DNA of 64,000 nt from positions 475,036,573-475,100,572 of the forward strand of contig NC_081409.1 in NCBI RefSeq assembly GCF_030272615.1. Direction: 5' to 3'. Origin of the DNA: Cryptomeria japonica (Eukaryota; Streptophyta; Pinopsida; Cupressales; Cupressaceae). The position numbers and the translations under genes are program-made. Below the pieces are notes generated by a model. The model was not told the DNA's origin, ran no database searches, and worked only from the letters and a program-made list of their open reading frames with translations. This document shows, piece after piece, positions 21,791-32,588 of this stretch. Numbering within the stretch: the first letter of the stretch is position 1; every line of letters starts with the position of its first letter.

Positions 21791-23090
21791 TGAACTCTAT
21801 ATTGATAGAAGGTGATGCATAGATACTTATCAATGCTATTAAGAATGGTGCCACACCAAATTGGAAAATATAGAGGATTCTAAGGGACATTATGGATGCT
21901 CTAAATAAAGTTCCCAACTATGAGGTCATACATGTTTTCAGGGAGGCAAACATGGTTGTGGATTACATGGCAAATATGGGAATAAATTTAAAGGACAAAT
22001 GATGGGTAGGTTTTTGAGGCAATCTCGAGCGAGGATTTGGAATAGATTCTAGTGGATGACTATGAAGCCTCATGGAGGTAGAAAAAACAAGGCATTGGAT
22101 AGGTACGACTAATGGAGGGTACTGATCTAGATTCCAAACCAAAAATTTTGATCGAGAGTGACAGAGGTGATCATGATAGACAAAAATAAGGCTTCGATTA
22201 TCATGAGTGAAGGGACATTGGGATAAGGTGGCAAGAGATTAGGACACTTCATATCCAAAGATGGATTTGGTTTTCATGGGATATCAGATTTCTTTCTCTT
22301 TTAGATAGAGCCTGATGTTTGATAAGGACAGGAAATCATAAGGTTGAGGTTAAATAGGAAGGCAAATCAAGCAATGAATGTAGGAGGAGAACTGAGGGAA
22401 AATGGTCCATCACTTTGGTTTGAGCTGCCTATGTGTGGAGGAGACGTTTCAACAATAATGCATGAGACTTTTTAACTATGATGAGCTCACTTGGGATGCA
22501 TTGTGGCATCTAGCCAAGGCTATTTTGGGCAGGGATAGGTACTAGTGTGATGGTTTCATCTATGAGGCAATTATGTGCTCAATGGATGACATCCTTGATT
22601 CCAAGGAAGCATGCATATAGATGATCAATGGCTTCATAAGATAGGTTGATGGGAAGGTGGTAGCATGTGATATTCAGGCAGCTAGACTAGTGTTCTGGGT
22701 GTGTACTTCAATCCATAACATTACATACTGGATCCACTAGAGGAAGAGTTTGACTTGGGGGAAGAGTTTGAGTCCGAGGACGAGGATGCTTAGGAGGCCA
22801 AGGTTGTGCGAGAAAGGAAGAAGAATTTCATGGCAGAGGCTTGGGAGGTATTCCAAGTGGGTGTCAGAAACCATGACTTGGGGCCCTTCAAGAGATTCCT
22901 GAACTCAAATGATAATTGGCTTAGTACAGCCTCAGTTGTGTATGTGGTGGACATTAGTGAAAGGCTCGCTGCAATTTTCCATTATTTAAAATAGTTTTTT
23001 TAATGTTTTGGCTACTATGTAGCTTGCATATGGGATGTAAGGGAGCTATCCCCTTTTGATAGCACTTAATAATAATAAAAAAATTATGTA
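21790..23090 (+). mobile_element. LINE (non-LTR) 3' end with RNase H, 5'-truncated
   Basis: 21796-21999 encodes a plant LINE-type RNase H C-terminal part: SILIEGDA, then a stop, ILINAIKNGATPNW, a second stop, and EVIHVFREANMVVDYMANMG. This domain degrades RNA in RNA-DNA hybrids. Further decayed coding continues to an open tail at 22806-22994. It is followed by a 3' UTR and a short A-rich tail (AATAATAATAAAAAAATTA, about 23065-23085). The sequence just before 21790 codes on the opposite strand, which supports a 5'-truncated insertion, the usual outcome of target-primed reverse transcription. Confidence 0.7.
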
Positions 23091-24300
23091 ATTGCAATAC
23101 ATGTTTGAGTTCTGATGTTCTAGTACGCTTAAGGTTCCTAGTGACAAGACGTGTTGGTTTCCTCTCACATCACATACAATGTCTTCCCCTAAAATTCAAT
23201 TTACTATCCAAATAAAAAAGAAGTACTCAACACAATCCCAACATTCAAAGAACATCCTTCAAAGCCTTCATAAATAATACAAACCCTTGCAATACCAAGA
23301 ACAAGTCCCTAAAAAACCCTAGAAGATCATTGAAAAGGGAAACAAATAATTCTGATTATGTTTGAAAATGCACATAACATGAAGCTAAGTGATTGCTCAC
23401 TTGTAAACTAGTTTCCTCCATCTGCGAATCTCCTCTCTTGTGCACAAATGAACTCTTCATTCACCACCATCTATGAATCTGATCCTCTCCTGATTCACAT
23501 TGCGGGAATGAATTTTTTTGAAGTCTTTTTCTTTGCCTCGCGGGAATGAAGTTTTTTGAAGTCTTTTGTTTTATAGAGTAATTTGATATTCAAATTGACC
23601 TGTGGGATATTATAATTATATGTAAATGTGATATTTCAATTGCATAATTCAATGGGATATTATATGGGTAATTATAATTAAATGGGATATTATATGAGAT
23701 ATCATAATTATATGTAAAAATTAAAATTGACCTATGGGATATTCAACATTTTCATATGAAATTATAAGTAAACATTGCCAAGGTATGGGATATTATACAT
23801 TTCTATATGTAATTATATGTAAAAATCAAAATTGACCTATGGGATATTAAACATTTCTATATTAAAAATTATTTACGATATTTTTCAAAGGTCTATTTCT
23901 CACAACCTATTAGTACATTGATGCAATATTTTGTACCACGTTCTACGTCACTATGTTGTTTTGAGGATTTTAGTTTGAAAAATAAGTAAGGTTAAACATA
24001 AAGACAAATCTATTCAAATTTTATAGGGGGTGATCGAGAAGGAAAGTTAAGGTTGACATTATGCTCAACATGACTAGTTCGTAGTTTGTTCCAGGGTGTT
24101 CCAAATAAATGCACTAGAGTATTGCGCTATGCACTAGCTAGACAAAGTGTGTGGATGTTCATTGGACCAAGTATAGTGTGGGTTGGGTGACATGTAGTTC
24201 ATGTCCCTACTCTTGGAGTAACGTGTGGGTTTTAGGACCTAGCTGACTAGACATTGTGATTGATAAACTAACTTGTGGATGACTTGTAGACATTATGAAT
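23091..24300. other. AT-rich spacer with ATGGGATATTATA-type repeats
   Basis: No gene seen. Between about 23600 and 23860 phrases like ATGGGATATTATA and AATTATATGTAAA, each preceded by TTGACCTATGGG, recur five or six times at irregular spacing, suggesting an old, degraded tandem repeat. On the minus strand, ATG at 23421 begins MEETSLQ before a possible GTGAGC donor; too short to call. Confidence 0.5.
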
Positions 24301-24308
24301 ATTATCAA

Positions 24309-24389
24309 TCTCTCTCTCTCTCTCAGATGTCTCCATCCCATTTTTTCCATTCTCTCCCTATCCTCCCTTTCTCTCTCTCTCTCTCTCAT
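24309..24389. repeat. (TC)n microsatellite, two runs
   Basis: CT dinucleotide runs at about 24309-24325 and 24370-24389 are separated by a pyrimidine-rich stretch. Confidence 0.9.
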
Positions 24390-24571
24390 ATTATAGACAC
24401 TTAAAAGTTGCACAATAAATTAAGTGAATTTTATTCATTTAATTATCCCTAATTATTTTAATTAATTAAATTAAGGTTTAATTAATATCCCCATTCTTCT
24501 AATTATCCTATTAATACAATTAAAGATTTGATTAATATTCCCCTTCTATCTAAGCCATTTAATTAAATTTA

Positions 24572-24700
24572 TATTTAATTTTTTTTTTTGATCGATAAAA
24601 GGCCGAAGCCAAAGAATTTTTATTACTTAAAAAATAATTATAATTACACCTCCATTCAGTGTGGGCACCGGTAGGAAAGAATGGAGGAGAGAAAACCTCT
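24572..24700 (-). mobile_element. 3' end of a minus-strand LINE, with A-tail
   Basis: Read on the minus strand, the sequence ends GGCTTCGGCCTTTTATCGAT followed by about ten A residues (the T-run at 24580-24589). The preceding AGTAATAAAAATTCTTTGGC acts like the usual LINE 3' terminus and polyadenylation context. It lies 1.7 kb downstream of the minus-strand LINE reverse transcriptase remnant at 26332, and may be the same insertion with internal loss, or a separate one. Confidence 0.5.
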
Positions 24701-25394
24701 GGTCTAGCCCAGATCCATTAATGGATCAGAAAATATACAAGATTTAAGTTACAATAATGAGGATGATGTAGGTCTCATTGGATCCATGTCCCGGATGGTC
24801 TTGAAGATGGTGTGTGAAAATCTATCATTTTAATTTGAGCAACAGACTACCCTTCTCTGTGGGTGAACCCCTCTCTTGTGGGCGACAACTTTGTCTATAC
24901 CTGAAATAATTGAGGGGAGCAGTCCCTAACCCCTAAGCTGCACAAAATACTTGTGACATCTCTTAACATGATGTTAGAAAAAAAAAAGAACAAAGATCCA
25001 ACTGCTAAACTAAATTTCTCAACTAATCATACCTGCCAGGATAATCACCCTGTTGTATCACAAAATCTCAAGATGTTAGTCACAAAGAAATTCCAGAAAC
25101 ATAACGTGTGGTCAGTGCTCAAAAAACCATCGAAGAGGGTTATGTATAAGCTCAATATTCAATCATGAAGCAGTCTTCCATTATTAATTCTGCATAGAAA
25201 CGAGGTGAGTTTCCATCCATCATAGGTTTAATTCAAAAACAGAGCCTACCATGCCATAATTGTTAAAAATGGAAATGCTTAAGGGAAATGAAAAACTTCT
25301 AGAAAGAGCCAAATCCTATTTGAACTAGCGAGCATTGAAGATCACAGATGAGCAAATATTGAGGATAGTTGAGGAGAAGCTGAAATTGAATGAG
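24701..25394. other. No recognisable feature
   Basis: Probably LINE 3' region or flank. No sustained frame or motif seen. Confidence 0.4.
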
Positions 25395-25455
<61 letters not shown>

Positions 25456-25680
25456 GTATGTATATATACATATATATATATATGTATATATATATGTATG
25501 TATATATATATATGTATATATATAGATATATATTAGTATATATATGTTCGTCTGTATATCTTTAAATACCTGAAGAGAAATGCAGAAATTTATTTATATA
25601 TATGAACATATATACATATATCCATATATAACTATGAGTATATAGATATATGTCTATATATATTCAGTATATATAAATCT
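25395..25680. repeat. (TA)n microsatellite, interrupted
   Basis: A long TATATA run (about 25397-25438) is followed by repeated ATGTATATATATATAT, then sparser TA-rich sequence to 25680. Replication slippage tract. The apparent reading frame across it (Tyr-Ile repeats) has no coding meaning. Confidence 0.95.
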
Positions 25681-25986
25681 ATATTACAGCCATAAAAGGC
25701 TTATAAGGCCTAAAATTAACTGAAGCCAATCATTCACAGAGAAGTAAATGCAGCATAACATAAACCTATATATAAAACACCAGAACATAGATCTCATAGC
25801 TAAGTATAAACATCCAAAGGTCTTTTTAGCCTGTAACTTTTGAAAAGGAGGCTGGGATAAAAAGGAGTTCATCGAAGACAAAAAAGAATCCCACCGAAAA
25901 AAAGAACAACCTAAACATTAAGAACCCGACATGCAGAAACTTGGAGGCTTACCAACTCGAAGGAGCCTCAGCCTTTCTTGCCTTTC

Positions 25987-26331
25987 TTGTGAGGAAGCCT
26001 AGAGCCTGAGCTCTCTGGTTTTGCTGCTGGAGGGTCTCTAGGGGAGGGAGGGATTGGCACGTTATCTGGGATAACCTTGAAATTATCCGCCTTAAGATAG
26101 TTAATCAACCATTTCTCTCAGGGGGGTTTTTTTGACTTGTAGAATCCATGAGAGGAAGAGGAAGTTTCTGCTTCTGATAGGGCGATAGGCTTCAAAGGCC
26201 ACAGGGTCCTCTATCATTAGGATGGGGAATCGAGGAACTGGGTTGTTCTTTCTGATAAGGATATCATAATCCCGGGGCTTAGGAACCATAAGTTCCTCAT
26301 CTATGTTGATCACTACCCTTTCTAATTTCAC
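25987..26331 (-). pseudogene. Unidentified reading frame with one frameshift
   Basis: On the minus strand, 26331-26101 encodes a frame with VVINIDEELMVPKPRDYDIL, RKNNPVPRFPILMIEDPVAF and a basic RPIRSRNFLFLSW segment. A shift in the C-run near 26121-26126 moves it to a second frame that ends in a Pro/Lys-rich tail, SSGSRLPHKKGKKG, with a stop near 25987. Its 5' side joins the LINE reverse transcriptase remnant directly. I do not recognise the protein. It could be a transduced host exon or another retroelement's frame. Confidence 0.35.
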
Positions 26332-28060
26332 CTCATGGGCAATGACAATTTCATCAGTGATTTTTCTTGTGAGGATGAAGTCATTTTGTTCCTAGGAAAT
26401 AACTTTTGACAATATTGTGTTTAGTCTATTTGTCATCGCCTTGTAAATTATTTTGTAGATGGTATCACATAATGAAATAGATTTGTAATCTATGAAAGTT
26501 GTACAATTGTTCTTTTTTAATATTAGGATTATATTGGTATTGATAAGATTTTAAGGAGCTTATTGTTTTTCCTAGATTCTTCTACAAGTTTCCAATTGTC
26601 TCCTTAAAATCCCAACAAGTTTGGAAAATAAGAATCAAGAATCCATTCAAGCCAAATAATTTATCCAAGTGGAGTTAGAATGTGACTATTTTTACTTATT
26701 TGATCATGATAAGGGATTACTGATAGGCATTGTCCTCAACTATAACCATTCACATAATTATTTCTACAAAACTATTCTTTAACTACTCAGGCACACCATT
26801 TCTTATCAAGAGATTTATGAAGAAAGAAAATCCTTATTTTTAAATTTTAGTTATGTCTATTAAATAGTATTTCATCCTCATATTGTATTTATGATACTCT
26901 ATTATGGCCATGTTTCATTTTTTTTGTGTTATGGAAGGAATTTGTATTGAGGTCTCCCTCCTCCAACCATGTCTCTTCGGACTTTGTACACCAGGATCAT
27001 TCCTCTCTAGCCTATTAATATCTTTCTCTACTTAGCTAATAGAAATTTTTTTCTATTATTCCTCCTATGTCATCCCAACTCTAATAATTTTTTCATTTAA
27101 ATCCTCTATTTCAAATTTGTCCTCTCTTTTTCTTAGAATATGATTTTTAAGGTCTCTTTATTCCTTTTTCAGATTCTCTTTTAAAATTGTAATATTTTAT
27201 AGAATTTGAATATTTTTGTTCTCGTTATGTGTAGTGGATCTATCTACTATTGGAGAAGTAGGTCCTTAGAAGCATGGTTTCTAAACCATATTTTTTCAAA
27301 TGAAAACTGGCACTTTGGTAGAGGGTAATCTTTTATGATATTTAGGTCAACAAGGAAATAATCTAAGAGGTATTTTTGAAATTTGAGATGTTGGTAGAAA
27401 TAAGAATTGTAGCTAGGATGGAGAGCTTATAAATCAATCAACCTTCCCACAATATTTGTGAAACCGCTTCTCCTATTCTTCCATTTGGTCAGTTTGTTGA
27501 TAGGTTTAATATCAATTAATCCATTATTTTCTCATGAAGTCCTTGAAATCTTTTTGTGATTGATTGACTAATTCTTCCCACACCACCTTTTTTTTCTTTG
27601 GGTCCAAGATTTCACTAAAATATCCCCTAATTATAATTTTTTTATTTACCACTTGGAATTTTGTGCTTATTTTTTTCCAAACTTGTCTCTTATCTTCTAT
27701 TTTTGTTAAGCCATACACGTTAAAAATAAAGAAATCAAGACTTGTGTTTAAGTTGTGTACCTCTATCACTATCCAGTTAGTTGTTTATGTTTACAATTCC
27801 ATTTAAATCTTATTCACCTTCCCTATTATTTTGATTCCTTTAGGTGCACTGATTGCTTCAACAAAGAAACCAGACCACCGATTACAATGTTGAAAAAAAT
27901 ATTAGTGTCATTTTGTCTTGATTTTGTCTCCTATAACAAGACTAAATCAATCATTTAACATTTCAACTGGTGCTTCACCATGCACATCTTGTTAAGGGAA
28001 TTTAGACCCCTAACATTCTATTTGAGGATCTTCATTATCGTCCAAGGGAGAAGGTTCCTC
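26332..28060 (-). pseudogene. LINE ORF2 remnant: endonuclease and start of reverse transcriptase
   Basis: On the minus strand, about 28040 begins MKILK, stop, NVRGLNS, the N-terminal signature of plant L1-type endonucleases. At 27769-27524 comes FFIFNVYG, KRQVWKKIS and IIIRGYF with LDPKKKK (the endonuclease GDFN motif, Asp changed to Tyr). Endonuclease remnants continue to about 27300. Near 26500-26340 the reverse transcriptase block shows SISLCDTIYKIIYKAM then EQNDFI and EIVIAHE, matching the usual RPISLCN...EQ.GF...I..AHE order. The catalytic YADD region is absent. Many stops and shifts; a long-dead copy. The encoded enzyme would nick DNA and copy LINE RNA. Confidence 0.75.
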
Positions 28061-29505
28061 CCTCAAATCTCAACATGCTCAACTTGATTGATCACAGATA
28101 AGGGATTCCACATCTTTTTTCTTTATCAAATTTGTCTGCTATTTTGGGGTTGACCAACCCAACATTTAGTAGTTTGGTCATCATCTAGCTTCTGCATATA
28201 GGATCTATAATTCTTATAGAATCCTATGTTTCCTCTCCTTTTGTGGATGGTCCAAATCGATCTACATCGTATTTTTCACTTTTGTTTTTCCTTTCTCCAA
28301 TTTGTGTCCATTATTCATTTGCACATCTTTGTCCATTTCATTTTCCCCTCCACTTGGATTCAAAACTGATATCATGAGAGAGACGTCTTCCTAGTTTCTC
28401 CAAGGGGGAGTAGGGATATCCTTCCTATCTGTGTTTTTGGATTAAATCAATGGTATTACATTACTAAATGAGTTGGCTTTTACATTACAAACAATAGAAT
28501 TTTTAATTTTCTATCTCAGTTTCTCGAGTCCAACATCTTCTATTTGTGATTAACTTGGTTACCTTCAAAATTCAAATTATTGATATGAGTTGTATCTAGG
28601 CATAGATTAGGGTTTCACCATTGTAGAGAGCCACTTCAATAGTTTTCCCAATTTGTCTTCTACTACTGATAGGAATTCTCTAAATAAACATTCAAAGGGT
28701 AGGTTCTATAATCTTTTCAAAATTGGCAACACCATTCCCACTTCACAACATTCTTTTGATTATTACCTTTGTCATCAAATCCCAAAAAAATCCTAATCAA
28801 TTTTTAAACATTATTAATTTGATATCTTGCATAGAACCAAATATAAATAGAATAGATAGAATAAGAGGCAAGGACTTTTTAGCACACTTATACCCCACCC
28901 AGAAGAGAAATAATTGTTTTGATTAGATAGTAATAGGAAGGGCTCATACTCATTACATGTTACCTATTAGGGTAAAAAGAGTGCATCTCATGAGAAGTGA
29001 GATTGGGGGAAAAAGAAGCTTTTGACCAAAGTAAGGAACTAGCTAGAGACAAGGGTCTCAACCCTAAGTAACATAACTATTTCACAACCCTCAAAAGAGT
29101 AAGGGAGGAAAGAGAAGGATTTTTCCTCCTACAAACTATTTTCCAACCAATATGATTGTCCAAGCCCCCATTACAATGGGAAACAAGAGGTTATCCCCCC
29201 ATTAAGGGATTAACAACAATAGAAGGGATATAAGGGGCGAGAGATAGTATTGACCATAGTAGGAGACAAAAGTTGCAAGGAGGCACCTAAAGTGAGCTAA
29301 GTTGGGCATGAAGCCGGAGGAGGCAAAACTTATAAGAGAGACATCTAGTTCAAAATTTATTTAAGTGAGGGCTTGACAAAGAAAGGAATCCCAAGATATC
29401 TCACCAATTTATTTGGATTTCCTCATTATCAGTGTAACTTTGAAAACATTAAAAACATTGGTGAGTTTTTGTGGTAATAAAGAACATTAATGCCAATCAC
29501 ATTTC
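28061..29505. other. No firm feature; possible LINE 5' region
   Basis: 28061-28500 may be the 5' part of the minus-strand LINE but shows no ORF1 motif. 28500-29505 is AT-rich with only short frames. Confidence 0.4.
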
Positions 29506-31309
29506 TTGGTGACAATTGGTGAGGGAGTTGTAGGCTTTTATATCATAATAGATTCTTTTAAAAATAATGTTATTGGCCACTACGCACATGTTACTATTGC
29601 AAACCATTTACATGAAAATCTTACTCATTTGGTTGTGGTTGCTTATCCAATATGCAATAGGTGCAATGCAAATTTTGTTCATCAACAATGGGAAAGAATA
29701 GATTTTTTTTGGAAGAGACATGTGGAAAATAATTTGGGGCCTATTGTTGGTCATTCCTTAGATGGGGATAGTATAGAAGAAGACAACTTATGTTGATGGA
29801 CTATTGTTCAATAGAAGGTATTCAATATCAAATTACTTGGGGAGGGTAGATACTAAGTGGGTTGTCTAATGGTATCAATGTAATAGGATTGCATGACCAA
29901 GAATACATCCATAATGACAAAAATCTAGTGAATCCTTTATTTAGCAGTCGACGAGATTTGATTTTAGGAGAAGAGATGATAATTTTTAACCATGCTAGGA
30001 TGGTTTATAACACCTTTAAAGTGGATGATAACAAGCTTAAAAGTGAGGATATAGAGAGGATAGATCGACAAAATTGGGGTTCAGCACAACAAATTGTTTC
30101 AAGGCATGTTCAAAGTTGTTTTAATGAGATGAGAAGCACATCCACTAGAAGGGTAGAGAGGACACTAGGTATAGAGACATATATAATGATTGTTTCCGAC
30201 TACATTGAGATTTTTATGTCTCAGAGTTTGACTCTTTGGGAAAGAGTGTGAAACGCTTCATGAGTTCATCATTTCTTCATGTTATGGTTATATTGGCTAT
30301 GAAAAGAATCTAATAATAATGTCAACATAAATTTCATTAGCAAAGAGGCATATCAAGACATGAAAATTTCTTGTCACTTTTTAGTTTTATTGTTGAGATT
30401 GTTTTGAGATCAATACTCTCACTTGCCATGTGTTTTGCACTTGACTAAGTCAGATATATGTGAGAACTTATTTAGAAAAGTTGGTGGAATGGTTGGAGCA
30501 AAAAGGGCCTATGATTTCATTGACTTTCTTCACACTGTTGGAACCCTAAATAAAGTTGCAAAAGAAGAATCAAATCCCCAAGGGCTTCATTTTAATAAGT
30601 CTCATAAGAAGAAGAAAATATTTGGAATAGATTGCACCAAGAAAGGATACTAAATGTTAACATATTATTAGAGTATGATTTAATATCTATAGATGATAAA
30701 ATTATAGAAGCCCTCAAGATAGGATCTAAGGATGCACAAGATATTTTATCATCTCTTGGCATGCAACCGGAGAATCCTAGAAAATCTTCTTGGTGGGTTA
30801 AACCATGAATGAAGAACCAAAGCTATCCAACTTTCTAAGTTGTGGATGAAGTAGTTGATCACTCCGCACCAACTCATTCCAACTCTATATTCCAATCCAT
30901 GTCTTCAGTGGCACACAATCATGGTGAATTATAAATAATGGAAAGTGAGTGGAGGCATGAGTTAGATAAAATTTTAGATTCCATTGATGAAAATGTAAAA
31001 AAAAACTATAAAACCAGTGGTAGAGATTGATGGTAAGGATATGTTCAAATCTTTCTTAGTTAGTTAGTTGAATGGAAATTCGACTTTAACCAAAGAGAGG
31101 TTGACTAAAGTAAGGAATGAGGTATACTTTAGGCGAGATGAGAGGGCCTCACAAAAGGGTGTTTCAATTAGCTTTGGAATTGGATTAGATTGTGGGGTGT
31201 TGTTTGAGAGAAATTCAATACCTCCCACTACATGTTCTACAAGAAAAGATGTTTCTTGTGGAACCTGGTACATTGGAAGGGTTTAAAGAATACAGAGGAA
31301 GGATGGTCA
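29506..31309 (+). pseudogene. Unidentified gene, first part, split by element B
   Basis: Plus-strand coding, broken. 29506-29790 encodes a block with GHYAHVTIANHLHENLTHLV, a Cys pair CNRC, HQQWERIDFFWKRHVE and NLGPIVGHSLDGDS. After a shift near 29788, the frame 29790-30653 continues through ...GINVIGLHDQEYIHN and IERIDRQNWGSAQ, with stops at 30249 and beyond, then ...ENLFRKVGGMVGAKRAYDF. Further shifted blocks follow (ALKIGSKDAQDILSSLGMQP), then 31068-31286 with NGNSTLTKERLTKVRN. The sequence reads like a conserved protein of more than 600 residues. I cannot name the family. The GG-containing block recalls the late acidic-residue region of some DNA transposases, but this is weak. Element B inserts at 31305-31309. 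Confidence 0.5.
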
Positions 31310-32530
31310 TGTTGGCCATTTGGAGGAATTGTTTATGTGTTGCATTGATGTTTTGTCATTGATGTCAATAATGGCTTTTTTGGATGCTTTACCGGCACCC
31401 TTCTGGTCCCAGTAGATTGTGTGGTTTCTAGTTGGTTTGGATCTGACATGATCCAGTATGCTTCGATATGATTTGGCTATGGAATTGGCTTATTCATGTT
31501 CATATTCAGTCAATTGGTTTTGTTCTGGTGATTGGATGCTATCTTGTTTTCTTGGAAGCTTGGTTTGTGGTTCTGGCGAGGGTTTCACCAGCAGAGATTT
31601 GATGAAGATCTTTGATGAACTACATTAGTAGTGTTAGTGTAGCTTCTGGTGGAGTTTCAGGATGTTGATGGCAATCATGTTCGAGACTTGGCAGATTGGG
31701 ATCATTGCTTTAGTGTGTGGACCTATATTGGGTCTTAGTTGATCTAGGTTATGGACTGACTTAATGTAACGTGTTGATTGGACCTCTTGATGTGTTTCTA
31801 GGATGTCTTATGGGTTGGATATTATTTGTTTGGTCTAAGGCATGTTTTTTAATTATGTAATTGGTTTATTATCTAGTGGCCGACTTGATTGTTTATGGTC
31901 GAGGGTTTGTACATATATGATATAAGATCTCATTATAGATCATCAGGAAAAAGGAAAGGGATATGGATATGTAATGTACGAATAATGTGATATCATTCAG
32001 GCAGAGGATTTGGTTGATCATTGGAGATCAAGTTGGGTTTATGTAAGAGGATTTAGTCCTCCGGTATTGAGCTTAACCAAAACTATACTCAAGCATAGGA
32101 TATGCTATCTTTGTAGTTCATTCATTTCTCTGGATTGTAGTTTGTATTTCTATGTAGTTAGTGAGACTCCTTTTGTGATGAGCAGTGTGGTCTAGGCCGT
32201 TAGCCTTCCTACAAGTAAAGTCCCCTCAATTGTAATTCACATACTTACTGCAGAAGTATTATCTGACTATGGGTAGGCTTCCCACCATGGTTTTACCCTT
32301 TACTGGGTTTTCCACGTATAAATCTTGGTGTCATGTGGATGGTATTTATTCTCTGATTATTGTTTATGCTTATTTAGTTTATCTGTTATTCCAGTATTTG
32401 GTTTAAGCATTCCGGTATTAATGTTTTGGGTTCCGATATTAAAGTTTTAACTGCTAAATGTTCCGGAAATCTGTGACAATTGATTCTCCCCCCCTCTCAA
32501 TTGTCTTCCAGTTATTTGAACTATTTAACA
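31310..32530 (+). repeat. Element B 5' LTR (1,221 bp)
   Basis: It starts TGTTGGCCATTTGG and ends ...CTATTTAACA. It holds the shared LTR block (GGTTTTACCC, then GGGTTTTCCACGTA, about 32288-32325) and the C-run CCCCCCCTCTCA near 32490. Confidence 0.95.
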
Positions 32531-32532
32531 AT

Positions 32533-32544
32533 TGGTATCAGATC
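32533..32544 (+). promoter_or_regulatory. Element B primer binding site
   Basis: TGGTATCAGATC, two bases after the LTR, is the initiator tRNA-Met site with one terminal change. Confidence 0.85.
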
Positions 32545-32588
32545 TCTGGTCCTCTCTCCAGAAAGCTTAACTGCTTGAGGAAGATCCT

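Noticed and set aside
22050-22057. TAGTG followed by GAT, a possible right end for a CACTA element with TSD GAT matching GAT before 14326
   Set aside because: It lies inside the LINE fragment, has no subterminal repeats near it, and a 3-base match is easily chance.
25335-25565. Frame encoding Tyr-Ile repeats
   Set aside because: Translation of the TA microsatellite; no start context or homology.
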